This document shows positions 24,843 through 33,443 of a stretch of 64,000 nucleotides of DNA, piece after piece. The stretch is taken from the NCBI GenBank assembly GCA_029961745.1, contig CP124680.1, positions 1,550,001 to 1,614,000 of the forward strand, in the 5' to 3' direction. Source of the DNA: Nocardioides sp. L-11A (GTDB lineage: Bacteria; Actinomycetota; Actinomycetes; Propionibacteriales; Nocardioidaceae). Below the pieces are notes generated by a model that did no database searches, was not told the origin of the DNA, and saw nothing but the letters and a program-made list of their open reading frames with translations. A program made the position numbers and the translations under genes. The first letter of the stretch is position 1; the number at the start of each line of letters is the position of its first letter.

Positions 24843-25370
24843 CTAGTCCGTCTCGTGCTCCAGCAGGTGCAGCACGGGAACCCCGAGCTTGCGACGGGCG
24901 CGCGAGGTCCAGTCGACGTGGAAGAACTCGGCCACCAGGTGCGGCCGGGTGAGGATGATCGACTCCCGGCCGTCGACCTCCTTCACCTTGGCGATCAGCG
25001 CGTCGACCGGGGGCTCGGTCACGACCGCCACGCTGCCGATGATGGCGCCGGCGGCGACGAGCTCCTCGCGGGTGGTCGCCAGGTCGCGGTCGGCCTGGTC
25101 GCGGTACTCGTTGCGCAGCCGCTCGATCTCGTCGGGCGAGGGCGTGATCGGCGGCGCGATCAGGTCACCGCCGCCGATGGCGCCGAGGGACGCCTCGACG
25201 GCGGCCGCGGCGTCGGCCATCGGGAGCAGCACGTGGTACTGCACCTCGATGGTCGGGTCGTCGTCGAGCTCCTGGTGCAGCCCCCGGACCTGGGCGGCGT
25301 CGGCGGCGGTCAGCGCCTGCTCGATGAGCAGGACGACGGCATACGGTTCCTCGCTGGGCGCGGTGCTCAT
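24843..25370 (-). CDS. Uncharacterised protein, universal-stress-like fold
   Basis: The 175-aa protein has alternating hydrophobic strands and helices (YAVVLLIEQALTAADAAQVRGLHQEL, GAIIGSVAVVTEPPVDALIAKVKEV, ESIILTRPHLVAEFFHVDWTSRARRKLGVPVLHLLEH). The C-terminal pattern resembles universal-stress-like alpha/beta proteins common in actinobacteria, but I do not recognise a defined family and assign no function. It ends four bases from the convergent PolDom gene and lies between two DNA-repair genes. Confidence 0.6.
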   Translation of the reverse strand: MSTAPSEEPYAVVLLIEQALTAADAAQVRGLHQELDDDPTIEVQYHVLLPMADAAAAVEASLGAIGGGDLIAPPITPSPDEIERLRNEYRDQADRDLATTREELVAAGAIIGSVAVVTEPPVDALIAKVKEVDGRESIILTRPHLVAEFFHVDWTSRARRKLGVPVLHLLEHETD

Positions 25371-25402
25371 GCCACCATCCTGCCCGGCCGACGGTCGCCG
25401 CG

Positions 25403-26527
25403 TCAGCCCCCGAGCACGTCCGCGAGGTCGTAGCGCACCGGCTGCTCGAGCTGGTCGTAGCCGCACGACTCCGGGTCGCGGTCCTCGCGCCAGCGCTTGA
25501 AGTGGGCCGTGTGCCGGAACCGGCGGCCCTCCATCGCGTCGTACTTGACCTCGATGACGCGCTCGGGCCGCAGGGGCGTGAACGACAGGTCCTTGCCCTG
25601 GCTCCACCGGCTCTGCGTGCCGGGCTGGCGACCGGGGTTGGCGACCAGGAACTCCTGCCACCGACCCCACGGGTGCTCCTCGATCGGGACGACGAGCGGC
25701 TGGAGCTCCTGCCACAGCTCGGCGCGGCGAGCGGCGGTGAAGCTGGCGCTGACGCCGATGTGCTGCAGCTCGCCGTCCTGGTAGAGCCCGAGCAGCAGGC
25801 TCCCGATGAGCGGGTTCTCCGGCGTGCTCGTCTTGTGCTCGCGGTAGCCCGCCAACACCACGTCGGCCGTCCGCTCGTGCTTGATCTTCAGCATGGTCCG
25901 CGCGTTCGGCGCGTAGGGCGCGCTCAGCGGCTTGGCCACGACCCCGTCCAGACCCGCGCCCTCGAACTGGTGGAACCACTCCTCGGCCACCGCCGGGTCG
26001 GTGCTGGTGCGGGTCAGATGACACCGGCCCTGGCGCTCCAGCGGGTCGGCGGACAGATGGCCGAGCGCCTGCTCCAGCGCCGCCCGCCGCTCCGCGAACG
26101 GCCGATCCAGGTAGGACTCGTCGCCGAGCGCGAGCAGGTCGAACGCCACGAAGTCGGCCGGCGTCTGCTCCGCCAGGAGGTTGATCCGCGACGCCGCCGG
26201 GTGGATCCGCTCCTGCAGCACCTCGAACTGCAGCCGCCCCCTCCCGTCCTCGCCCTCGAGCGCCACGAAGATCTCCCCGTCGAGCACGCACCGCTCCGGC
26301 AGCTCCGCCCTCATCGCCTCCACCAGCTCGGGGAAGTAGCGCGTCAGCGGCTTGGTGTTGCGGCTCGCCAGCTCCACCTCGTCGCCGTCACGGAACACGA
26401 TGCACCGGAACCCGTCCCACTTGGGCTCGAAGCTGAGCCCCTGTGCGTCGTACGTGGCGGGGTCGGGCACGCCCGACACCGCCTTCGCGAGCATGGGCAG
26501 GACGGGCGGCAGCACGGGGAGGTCCAC
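25403..26527 (-). CDS. ligC: ATP-dependent DNA ligase (LigC type)
   Basis: The protein is 374 aa from the preferred GTG start. The nucleotidyltransferase core has the lysine of motif I in LSFEPKWDGFRCI, motif III CVLDGEIFV, motif IV LDGVVAKPL and motif V LKIKHERTADVVLAGY, followed by an OB-fold with SFTPLRPERVIEVKYDAM. Mycobacterial LigC proteins begin M/VDLPVxPPVxPMLAK, matching VDLPVLPPVLPMLAK, so GTG 26527 is favoured over the ATG 11 codons upstream. A TAGTCT box (26535-26540) seven bases away gives a leaderless start. It is probably a backup ligase in repair with the neighbouring PolDom. Confidence 0.9.
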   Translation of the reverse strand: MDLPVLPPVLPMLAKAVSGVPDPATYDAQGLSFEPKWDGFRCIVFRDGDEVELASRNTKPLTRYFPELVEAMRAELPERCVLDGEIFVALEGEDGRGRLQFEVLQERIHPAASRINLLAEQTPADFVAFDLLALGDESYLDRPFAERRAALEQALGHLSADPLERQGRCHLTRTSTDPAVAEEWFHQFEGAGLDGVVAKPLSAPYAPNARTMLKIKHERTADVVLAGYREHKTSTPENPLIGSLLLGLYQDGELQHIGVSASFTAARRAELWQELQPLVVPIEEHPWGRWQEFLVANPGRQPGTQSRWSQGKDLSFTPLRPERVIEVKYDAMEGRRFRHTAHFKRWREDRDPESCGYDQLEQPVRYDLADVLGG

Positions 26528-26570
26528 GATGGTGAGACTAGTCAGGATCGCGACACTCATCGGCGGGCGC

Positions 26571-26631
26571 GTCGTACCGGACAGAACTGCTGTGTTGCGC
26601 GGCGATCCGCGACAGGAATGTCCGGTACGAC
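26571..26631. repeat. Perfect 13-bp inverted repeat enclosing a second hairpin
   Basis: GTCGTACCGGACA (26571-26583) pairs perfectly with 26619-26631, and the interior carries CGCGG-CGAT-CCGCG (26598-26611). It lies between the tRNA-Thr 3' end and the ligase promoter, so it may end tRNA transcription. The nested layout resembles the element at 8601-8713. Confidence 0.7.
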
Positions 26632-26636
26632 AAGGG

Positions 26637-26709
26637 AGCCGGTGACAGGATTTGAACCCGCGACATCCTCTTTACAAGAGAGGCGCTCTACCAACTGAGC
26701 TACACCGGC
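26637..26709 (-). tRNA. tRNA-Thr (anticodon UGU)
   Basis: On the minus strand a 73-nt cloverleaf can be drawn. The acceptor stem GCCGGTG pairs with CACCGGC, the D arm lies around AGCTCAGTTGGTAGAGC, the anticodon stem is CCTCT/AGAGG with loop CTTGTAA (anticodon TGT), and the T arm holds GGGTTCAAATC. The discriminator base is U. No CCA is encoded. Confidence 0.96.
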
Positions 26710-26751
26710 GTGCACCGCGAAGGGCGCGGGCCAATCCTAGTCAGCCCGTGC

Positions 26752-27615
26752 TCACCGCAGTCGGGTGACCTCGAACCGCTCGTCCGGTACGGCGATCGCG
26801 TCCTGCGCCGCGATCAGCCGCAGCTCCCGCTCGCCCGACTCCAGGGTGGCGGCGAGCACGTCGTAGACCGACGCGACCGTCCGCCCCAAGGCCTGAGCAG
26901 GCGAGTCGGTGGTGTGCAGGTGGGCGGTGAAGAGGGCGGCGGTGATGTCGCCGGAGCCGTTGGCCTTCATGGGCAGGCGCGGGGTCTGCACGATCCAGGC
27001 GCCGTCGCCGGTGACGGCGACCATCTCGATCACGTCGGCGGGGGCGCCGGCGCGCTCGACCGAGGTGACCAGCACGGTCGAGGGCCCGAGGGCGCGCACC
27101 TCGTCGGCGGCGCTGAGGACGTCCTCGATCGGCGACGGCCCGCCGAGGGCGTCGCGGCCGGTGATGAAGCCGAGCTCGAACTGGTTGGGAGTCAGGATGT
27201 CCGCGACCGGGACCACCTCGGAGCGGATGATCGGCGGGATCTCGGGGTTGACGAAGCAGCCCGACTTGGCGTTGCCCATCACCGGGTCGCAGGTGTACGT
27301 CGCGGCGGGGTTGGCCGCCTTGACGCGTCGGACCGCGTCCACGATGACCGAGGCGACCGCGGGGGAGCCCTGGTAGCCGGAGAGCACCGCGTCGCAGGAG
27401 GGGAGCACTCCGCGCTCCTCGATGCCGGTGATCACCTCGCCGACGTCGGCCGGGTCGAGCAGCGGACCGCGCCAGGCGCCGTACCCGGTGTGGTTGGAGA
27501 AGTGGACGGTGAAGACCGGCCACACCTCGTGCCCGAGACGCTGCAGCGGGAAGACCGCCGCGGAGTTGCCGACATGGCCGTAGGCGACCGAGGACTGGAT
27601 GGACAGGATCCGCAC
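26752..27615 (-). CDS. pdxY: Pyridoxal kinase
   Basis: The 287-aa protein is a PdxY-type pyridoxal kinase of the ribokinase fold: MRILSIQSSVAYGHVGNSAAVFPLQRLG at the N terminus, SGYQGSPAV, TPNQFELGFITGRD in the middle, and the C-terminal ATP/anion-hole motif NGSGDITAALF. It phosphorylates pyridoxal to PLP in the salvage pathway. It is a single gene flanked by tRNA-Thr and a divergent GMC oxidoreductase. Confidence 0.95.
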   Translation of the reverse strand: MRILSIQSSVAYGHVGNSAAVFPLQRLGHEVWPVFTVHFSNHTGYGAWRGPLLDPADVGEVITGIEERGVLPSCDAVLSGYQGSPAVASVIVDAVRRVKAANPAATYTCDPVMGNAKSGCFVNPEIPPIIRSEVVPVADILTPNQFELGFITGRDALGGPSPIEDVLSAADEVRALGPSTVLVTSVERAGAPADVIEMVAVTGDGAWIVQTPRLPMKANGSGDITAALFTAHLHTTDSPAQALGRTVASVYDVLAATLESGERELRLIAAQDAIAVPDERFEVTRLR

Positions 27616-27674
27616 CGCACCATCCTCCCGCGCCGCTGCCGGATTGAGAAAGTGAAACCCTTTCGTGTCGAAAC

Positions 27675-27690
27675 TAGAACGCGTTACAGT
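27675..27690 (+). promoter_or_regulatory. KstR-like operator over the GMC oxidoreductase promoter
   Basis: TAGAACGCGTTACA (27675-27688) fits TnnAACnnGTTnnA, the operator pattern known for the TetR-family steroid-catabolism repressor KstR. It overlaps a TACAGT -10 candidate (27685-27690). The preceding bases AAAC are shared with the site at 53569-53582. Confidence 0.55.
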
Positions 27691-27742
27691 GGGCCGGCCG
27701 GGCCCCGACGACCCCGGTCACTCGAGCGAAGGATGGGAACCG

Positions 27743-29398
27743 ATGGCCAAGCGCGCGCCGTACTCCAACGAGGCCGACTACGTGGTGGTCGGGTCGGGCA
27801 GCTCCGGGTCGATCGTGGCCGGACGGCTCGCCCAGTCCGGCGCGAGCGTGATCCTGATCGAGGCCGGCAAGTCCGACGACAAGGGCATGCACGGCTACTT
27901 CACCAAGAAGCCCGGCATGATCGGGCCGATGCACTCCGAGCCCAAGCTCGAGAAGCTCTTCGACTGGGGCTACCGCTCCGTCCCGCAGCCCGGTCTCGAC
28001 GGACGCCGGATGCCCGCCCCGCGCGGCAAGGTGGTCGGCGGATCGAGCTCGGTCAACGGCATGGTCTACGTGCGCGGCAACCGCGCCAACTACGACTCCT
28101 GGGCCGCCGAGGGCAACACCGGCTGGGACGCCGACAGCGTCAACGCGGCGTTCAAGCGCTACGAGGACTTCGAGGACGGCGAGAACGCCTTCCGGGGCGC
28201 CGGCGGACCGATCAAGATCACCCGCAACAAGACGCCGCAGGAGGGCACCCTCCAGTTCATCCAGGCCACCGCCGACACCCTCGGCGTCAAGGTCCTCGAC
28301 GACTACAACGCCGCGGAGCAGGAGGGCATCGCGCGGATGCAGCAGAACACCGCCGACGGCCTGCGGTACTCGTCCTCGCGCGGCTACGTCCACCACCTCA
28401 ACCCGCGCACGCTCGAGCTGCAGACCGAGGTCCACGTCGCCAAGGTCGTCGTCGAGAACGGCCGTGCCACCGGCGTCGAGGTCATCGACCAGGGCAAGGG
28501 TGGCGGCACCCGCCGGTTCATCAGTGCGGGCAAGGAGGTCGTCCTGGCGGCCGGCTTCGCCAACAGCCCGCAGCTGCTCATGCTCTCGGGGATCGGCCAC
28601 GCCGACCACCTCGCGAGCGTCGGCATCGACTGCGTGGCCGACCTGCCGGTGGGCGACAACCTGCACGACCACCTGTTCCACCCGATGTCGTTCCACGTGC
28701 CGAGCGTCCAGTACCGCGGCAACGCCTGGACCTTCTTCAAGGGCATGGCCAAGGACCTCGCCCGGGGCGGCTCGTTCCTCGACAACTCGGTGTTCGAGTC
28801 CGTCGGCTTCGTGCGTACCTCGGCCGCCACCGACATCCCCGACCTGCAGCTGCACATGCTGCCGTGGGCCTACCCGAGCCCCAACCAGGACGAGCCGATC
28901 CGCCACATCCCCGACGGCCGTCCCTCGCTGACGGTGTTCTCCACGCTGATCTATCCCAAGAGCCGCGGCACGCTGCGTCTCGCCTCGGCCGACCCGACGG
29001 CCGCGCCGCTCATCGACTACGGCTTCTTCACCGACCCCGCCGACGTCGAGGTGCTCGCCGAGGGCACCGAGATGATCCGCGAGATCATGGCCTCGGCCGC
29101 GTTCGGCGGCGGGGTCAAGGAGGAGATCCACCCCGGTCCGTCGATCCCCAACGGCGCGGAGCTGCGGGTCGCGCTCAAGAACCGCTCGACGTCGGTCTAC
29201 CACGGTGTCGGCACCTGCCGGATGGGCGTCGACGAGCGCGCCGTGGTGGGTCCGGACCTCAAGGTCCGCGGCATCGAGGGCCTGCGGGTCGCCGACGCCT
29301 CGATCATGCCGAGCATCACGGGCGGCAACACCAACGCGCCGTGCTACATGATCGGCGAGAAGGCGGCCGAGATCATCCTGGGCGGCGTCACGTGGTGA
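27743..29398 (+). CDS. GMC-family oxidoreductase (choline dehydrogenase-like)
   Basis: The 551-aa protein is a glucose-methanol-choline oxidoreductase. The N-terminal FAD motif is DYVVVGSGSSGSIVAGRLAQ with IEAG after it, the GMC signature 1 lies around GKVVGGSSSVNGMVYVRGN, and the C-terminal catalytic region has VYHGVGTCRMG (active-site His) and ASIMPSITGGNTNAPCYMIGEKAAE. It oxidises a primary alcohol to an aldehyde using FAD. The downstream aldehyde dehydrogenase, overlapping by GTGA, would finish oxidation to the acid. A choline route is possible, but the KstR-like operator suggests a lipid- or sterol-derived alcohol. AAGGATGGG lies before the ATG. Confidence 0.9.
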   Translation: MAKRAPYSNEADYVVVGSGSSGSIVAGRLAQSGASVILIEAGKSDDKGMHGYFTKKPGMIGPMHSEPKLEKLFDWGYRSVPQPGLDGRRMPAPRGKVVGGSSSVNGMVYVRGNRANYDSWAAEGNTGWDADSVNAAFKRYEDFEDGENAFRGAGGPIKITRNKTPQEGTLQFIQATADTLGVKVLDDYNAAEQEGIARMQQNTADGLRYSSSRGYVHHLNPRTLELQTEVHVAKVVVENGRATGVEVIDQGKGGGTRRFISAGKEVVLAAGFANSPQLLMLSGIGHADHLASVGIDCVADLPVGDNLHDHLFHPMSFHVPSVQYRGNAWTFFKGMAKDLARGGSFLDNSVFESVGFVRTSAATDIPDLQLHMLPWAYPSPNQDEPIRHIPDGRPSLTVFSTLIYPKSRGTLRLASADPTAAPLIDYGFFTDPADVEVLAEGTEMIREIMASAAFGGGVKEEIHPGPSIPNGAELRVALKNRSTSVYHGVGTCRMGVDERAVVGPDLKVRGIEGLRVADASIMPSITGGNTNAPCYMIGEKAAEIILGGVTW

Positions 29399-30963
29399 GC
29401 GACCGTACGCCGACGCGGCCCGCGTCGGTCACCGACGACCTGCTCGAGCGTCTCGTCGCGCGCGTGCCCGGCCGGTCCGGCGCGACCTGGAAGCTGACCG
29501 AGGTCTACACCGGAGAGGTCCTCGTCGAGCTCCCGCAGTCGACGCCCGAGGACATCGAGGACGCGTTCGCGAAGGCCCGCGCCGCCCAGGCGCTGTGGGC
29601 GCAGTGGCCCGTCGCCAAGCGGCTGGAGGTCTTCGACCGCGCGCACACCCTGCTGGTCGACAACGCCCACCGCACCGCCGACCTGATCCAGGTCGAGAGC
29701 GGCAAGAACCGGCGGATGGCCATCGAGGAGACCTGCGACCCGCCGATGGTGATGTCGTACTACCTCAAGCGCGCCAAGAAGCTGCTCGCCCCCAAGCGGC
29801 ACGGCGGCCCGGTCCCGGTCGTCTCCGGCTCCACCGAGGTGCGCGTGCCCAAGGGCGTCGTCGGCATCATCGCGCCGTGGAACTTCCCGTTCGCGACGGG
29901 CCTGTCCGATGCGATCCCCGCGCTGATCGCCGGCAACGCCGTGGTCGTGAAGCCCGACAACAAGACCGCGCTGTCGCCGCTCTACGGCATCTCGCTGCTC
30001 GAGGAGGCGGGCCTCCCGAAGGGCCTCTTCCAGGTCGTCTGCGGCGAGGGCCCCGACATCGGCCCGACCCTGATCGACAACGCCGACTACATCATGTTCA
30101 CCGGATCCACCGCGACCGGCCGCGTGATCGGCGAGCGCGCCGGACGCAACCTGATCGGCTGCTGCCTCGAGCTCGGCGGCAAGAACCCGATGATCGTGCT
30201 CGACGACGTCAACGTGGAGGAGTGGGTCGAGGGCACCACCTTCGGCGTGTTCGGCAACACCGGCCAGATCTGCATGCACATCGAGCGGATCTACCTGCCC
30301 GAGAGCCGGTACGACGAGCTGAAGGCCGCCTTCGTCGAGCGCGCCGCGAACCTGGAGATCGGGGCGGCGTACGACTTCGGACCGGAGATCGGCTCCCTGG
30401 TCAGCCCGGACCACCGCGACCGGGTCGCCTCCCACGTCGAGGACGCCGTCGCGAAGGGCGCCACCGTGCTCACCGGCGGCCGGGCGCGCCCCGACATCGG
30501 TCCTGCCTTCTTCGAGCCGACGGTGCTGGAGGGCGTCACCAAGGAGATGCTCGCCGGCCACACCGAGACCTTCGGCCCGGTCGTCGCGCTGTACCCCTAC
30601 CGCACGGTCGACGAAGCGATCCACCTCGCCAACGACACCGACTACGGCCTCAACGCCTCGGTGTGGAGCGGCGACCTCCCGCGGGCGGAGGCCGTCGCGG
30701 AGCGCATCGAGTCGGGCAACGTCAACATCAACGACGCGCTCGCGACGGCGTACGCCTCGAAGGGGTCGCCGTCCGGCGGGGTGAAGAAGTCCGGTGTCGG
30801 CGCACGCCACGGCGACCAGGGCCTGCTCAAGTACACCGACGCCAAGAACGTCGCGGTGCTCAAGAAGCAGGTCATGGGCCCGCGGCCCGGGCAGGGCTAC
30901 GACGCCTACGTGAAGCAGATGCTGAACTCACTCAAGCTGATGCGGAGGCTCCGCGTCCGCTGA
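29395..30963 (+). CDS. NAD(P)-dependent aldehyde dehydrogenase (succinate-semialdehyde type)
   Basis: The 522-aa protein is a complete ALDH. The Rossmann and substrate motifs are GIIAPWNFPFATGLSDAIPAL, the glutamate general base is Glu259 in CLELGGKNPM, and the catalytic Cys293 lies in GNTGQICMHIERI. The C terminus has the family segment GNVNINDALA ... GGVKKSGVGARHG. It oxidises an aldehyde to the carboxylate, most likely the product of the coupled GMC oxidoreductase. The GTG start overlaps that gene's stop; a second GTG directly before it is also possible. The best match by eye is to the GabD/SSADH-like branch. Confidence 0.93.
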   Translation: MSDRTPTRPASVTDDLLERLVARVPGRSGATWKLTEVYTGEVLVELPQSTPEDIEDAFAKARAAQALWAQWPVAKRLEVFDRAHTLLVDNAHRTADLIQVESGKNRRMAIEETCDPPMVMSYYLKRAKKLLAPKRHGGPVPVVSGSTEVRVPKGVVGIIAPWNFPFATGLSDAIPALIAGNAVVVKPDNKTALSPLYGISLLEEAGLPKGLFQVVCGEGPDIGPTLIDNADYIMFTGSTATGRVIGERAGRNLIGCCLELGGKNPMIVLDDVNVEEWVEGTTFGVFGNTGQICMHIERIYLPESRYDELKAAFVERAANLEIGAAYDFGPEIGSLVSPDHRDRVASHVEDAVAKGATVLTGGRARPDIGPAFFEPTVLEGVTKEMLAGHTETFGPVVALYPYRTVDEAIHLANDTDYGLNASVWSGDLPRAEAVAERIESGNVNINDALATAYASKGSPSGGVKKSGVGARHGDQGLLKYTDAKNVAVLKKQVMGPRPGQGYDAYVKQMLNSLKLMRRLRVR

Positions 30964-30988
30964 GCGCGTCTGCCGACGCGGAGCCTCC
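30944..30988. terminator. Bidirectional stem-loop between convergent aldehyde dehydrogenase and hsp20 genes
   Basis: GGAGGCTCCGCGTC (30944-30957) pairs perfectly with 30975-30988 over 14 bp, with a 17-base loop that contains the dehydrogenase stop codon. Convergent placement and stem strength suggest a terminator for both genes; no T tract is seen on either side. Confidence 0.7.
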
Positions 30989-30995
30989 CGGCCGG

Positions 30996-31439
30996 TCAGG
31001 CCTCGATCGCCTCGCGGTCGCCCGCGGGAGCGGCGCCGGCGACCGCGATCTTGCGCGGCTTCGCCTTCTCGGCCACGGGGATGACCAGGCGCAGCACACC
31101 GTTCTCGTAGGCCGCCTCGATCCGCTCGAGGTCGAGGTTGTCGCCCAGGACGAGCTGGCGCGAGAACTGGCCGTGCGTCCGCTCGGACGCCAGCCGCTGC
31201 CAGTCGCCGTTGCCGGCGACGCGCTCGGCCTTGATCGTGAGCACGTTCCGCTCGACGTCGATGTCGATGCTCTCCGTGCTGATGCCGGGCAGGTCGAACT
31301 CGAGCACGAACTGCTCGCCCTGGCGCCAGGCGTCCATCGGCATCACGGCCGGGCGGTTCGTGGTGCCCAGGCCGGCTCCCAGGAGCTGGCTGGTCAGCCG
31401 GTCGAAGTCGCGGAACGGATCGGTGGTACGCAGCAACAT
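30996..31439 (-). CDS. Small heat-shock protein Hsp20
   Basis: The 147-aa protein has an alpha-crystallin domain with [30 protein letters not shown] and the beta-strand end [22 protein letters not shown]. It starts with the common [19 protein letters not shown]. It is an ATP-independent holdase against aggregation. The gene is divergent from an HspR-like MerR regulator, which suggests local control. GAGGACATGTC upstream gives the ribosome site. Confidence 0.95.
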   Translation of the reverse strand: MLLRTTDPFRDFDRLTSQLLGAGLGTTNRPAVMPMDAWRQGEQFVLEFDLPGISTESIDIDVERNVLTIKAERVAGNGDWQRLASERTHGQFSRQLVLGDNLDLERIEAAYENGVLRLVIPVAEKAKPRKIAVAGAAPAGDREAIEA

Positions 31440-31526
31440 GACATGTCCTCCTTCGGGATGGGCCCGTACCGGTGGGTGTCGGGCGCTTCATTGATCTGCA
31501 ACGACAGTTATAGATAATGTGTTCCC

Positions 31527-31826
31527 GTGAATCAAGGCCGGAATGCTGATCGTCGAGAGCGCACGCGGGGTGTCTTCGCGATCTCGGTCGCGGCGGAGAT
31601 GACGTCCCTGCAGATCCAGAACCTCCGGGTCTACGAGCGACGGGGACTGCTGGCGCCCGCGCGCAGCGACGGCGGGACGCGGCTCTACAGCCGCGCCGAC
31701 ATCGAGACGCTGCACCGCATCCGCGACCTGCTCGCGGAGGGACTCAACCTCGCCGGCATCGCGCGGGTACTGGAGCTCGAGGCGGAGGTGGCCCGGCTGC
31801 GCGCGCGGCTGGTTCAGGCGACCTGA
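31527..31826 (+). CDS. MerR-family regulator (HspR-like)
   Basis: The 99-aa protein is an MerR winged helix: VFAISVAAEMTSLQIQNLRVYERRGLLAPARSDGGTRLYSRADIETLHRIRDL, followed by the short coiled coil EGLNLAGIARVLELEAEVARLRARLV. This is the HspR layout, and HspR represses heat-shock genes in actinobacteria. It sits divergently from hsp20, so control of that gene is likely. I see no clear HAIR (CTTGAGT-N7-ACTCAAG) inverted repeat between them. The GTG start follows an AT-rich GATAAT box (31513-31518). Confidence 0.85.
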   Translation: MNQGRNADRRERTRGVFAISVAAEMTSLQIQNLRVYERRGLLAPARSDGGTRLYSRADIETLHRIRDLLAEGLNLAGIARVLELEAEVARLRARLVQAT

Positions 31827-32599
31827 AGACTGCGCTTCGAGAGCCCCATCCAGAACCCGTCGATGACCTGGTCCCCGGGCTCGGTCGGGTCGGTCGCCGC
31901 GCCGAGGGTGACGAACAGCGGGGTGTAGTGCTCGACGGTCGGGTGCGCGAACGGCATGCCCGGTGCCGTCGAGCGGTACGACGCCAGCTCGTCGACGTCG
32001 CCGCGGGCCATCGCCTCGCCGGCCCAGGCGTCGAAGTCGGTCGACCAGCCGGGGGCGTCGGCGTCGATCTGCCACGAGGTCAGGAAGGGCAGGCCGTGGG
32101 TGAGGAAGCCGGAGCCGATGATGAGGACGCCCTCGTCGCGCAACGGCCGGAGCCGGCGGCCGATCTCCATCAGCCGGCCCGGGTCGTGGGTGGGCAGGGA
32201 CATCTGCAGCACCGGGATGTCGGCCTGCGGGTACATGATCCGCAGCGGCACCCAGGCGCCGTGGTCGAGCCCGCGCGAGGCGTGCTGGTGGACCGGCTCG
32301 GTGCGCGGCATCATCGCGGCGACCCGGCTGGCGAGCGCCGTGGCGTCGGGCGTCTCATAGGTCATCCGGTAGTACTTCGGCGCGAACCCGCCGAAGTCGT
32401 AGACCAGCGGGGCGCCGCTCGCGCTGAGCGACAGTGGCGCCGACTCCCAGTGCGCGCTGACGATGAGGATCGCCTTCGGGCGCGGCAGGTCGCGGGCCCA
32501 GGCGGCCAGCTGCCCGGACCACACCGGGTCGTCGAGGAGCGGGGGAGCGCCGTGCCCGATGTAGAGGGCCGGCATCCGGGTGCTGGTGTCCGTCATCAT
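31814..32599 (-). CDS. Extradiol ring-cleavage dioxygenase class III / 4,5-DOPA dioxygenase-like (YgiD family)
   Basis: The 261-aa protein belongs to the LigB-type class III extradiol dioxygenases near DODA/YgiD. Metal ligands are likely in YIGHGAPPLL (His), IVSAHWES (His), SRGLDHGAWVPLRIM (His) and THGL; the end is the typical VIDGFWMGLSKRSLQ. Family members cleave 3,4-dihydroxyphenyl compounds such as DOPA. It is transcribed alone behind a perfect palindromic operator at 32610-32629. Two ATGs in a row (32599, 32596) follow GAGGTGGGC. It runs convergent to the HspR-like gene with 13 bp overlap. Confidence 0.88.
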   Translation of the reverse strand: MMTDTSTRMPALYIGHGAPPLLDDPVWSGQLAAWARDLPRPKAILIVSAHWESAPLSLSASGAPLVYDFGGFAPKYYRMTYETPDATALASRVAAMMPRTEPVHQHASRGLDHGAWVPLRIMYPQADIPVLQMSLPTHDPGRLMEIGRRLRPLRDEGVLIIGSGFLTHGLPFLTSWQIDADAPGWSTDFDAWAGEAMARGDVDELASYRSTAPGMPFAHPTVEHYTPLFVTLGAATDPTEPGDQVIDGFWMGLSKRSLQVA

Positions 32600-32609
32600 G
32601 CCCACCTCA

Positions 32610-32629
32610 ATAGTTGAGAGTTCAACTAT
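32610..32629 (-). promoter_or_regulatory. Palindromic operator ATAGTTGA-N4-TCAACTAT before the dioxygenase
   Basis: Perfect 8-bp arms (32610-32617 and 32622-32629) with a 4-base spacer lie 11 bp before the dioxygenase ATG, and a TATAGT box on the minus strand overlaps the outer arm. The form suits a dimeric MarR-type repressor; no such regulator gene is in the neighbourhood. Confidence 0.65.
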
Positions 32630-32657
32630 ATTCCCCGGTGGGCCGGACGGCAACGGG

Positions 32658-33356
32658 TCAGGCCGGCAAGGTCCAGTCGACCGGCTGCCCGCCGCGCTCG
32701 ACGAGCAGGGCGTTGACCCGGCTGAACGGCCGGGAGCCGAAGAACCCGCGCGAGGCCGACAGCGGCGAGGGGTGCGGGGACTCGACCGAGGGGATCGGTC
32801 CGAGGTGCGCCTTGAGCGTCTGCGCGTCCCGTCCCCACAGGATCGCGGCCATCGGCGCACCCGCCTCGGCCCGCCGGACGACGGCCTGGATCGCGCACGC
32901 CGTGACGTGCTCCCAGCCCTGGCCGCGGTGCGAGCCGGGCTCGCCGGGGCGCACGGTCAGCACCCGGTTGAGCAGCATGACGCCCTGCTCGGTCCACGCG
33001 GTGAGGTCGCCATGGCCGGGGGAGACGAAGCCGACGTCGTTGGCCAGCTCCTGGTAGATGTTGACCAGGCTGCGCGGGATCGGCCGCACGCCGCGGTCGA
33101 CCGCGAAGCTGAGTCCGATCGGGTGTCCCGGGGTCGGGTAGGGGTCCTGGCCGACGACGAGGACGCGGACCTCGGCGAGCGGGCGCCGGAACGCCCGGAA
33201 GACGTGGTCGCCGGCGGGCAGGTAAGCCCGGCCCTCGGCGATCTCGGCGCGGAGGAACTGCCCGAGGGCGGCGACCCGGTCCTCGACCGGCGCCAGCGCC
33301 TCGGCCCAGTCGGCGGCCATCAGGCCCTGGTCGACGAGTCCGGAGAGTGCACCCAC
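32658..33356 (-). CDS. ung: Uracil-DNA glycosylase
   Basis: The 232-aa protein is a family 1 uracil-DNA glycosylase: the catalytic water-activating motif GQDPYP at residues 69-74 (Asp71), the uracil pocket segment [16 protein letters not shown], and the minor-groove loop [19 protein letters not shown] near the C terminus. It removes uracil from DNA at the first step of base excision repair. It is a single gene about 250 bp downstream of the PLP-enzyme gene, with stem-loops between. Confidence 0.97.
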   Translation of the reverse strand: MGALSGLVDQGLMAADWAEALAPVEDRVAALGQFLRAEIAEGRAYLPAGDHVFRAFRRPLAEVRVLVVGQDPYPTPGHPIGLSFAVDRGVRPIPRSLVNIYQELANDVGFVSPGHGDLTAWTEQGVMLLNRVLTVRPGEPGSHRGQGWEHVTACAIQAVVRRAEAGAPMAAILWGRDAQTLKAHLGPIPSVESPHPSPLSASRGFFGSRPFSRVNALLVERGGQPVDWTLPA

Positions 33357-33443
33357 GGCCGAACCCTATCCGTGGGTCGCGGGGCCGGGTGGCGCCCCTC
33401 TCCCTCCCAGGGACGCCACCCGGTGGCGACATTGCTCCGACGC

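Noticed and set aside
31440..31526. HAIR (HspR) operator between hsp20 and the MerR-type gene
   Set aside because: No CTTGAGT-N7-ACTCAAG-like inverted repeat is present; only weak TTGAT and ATCAAG fragments far apart.
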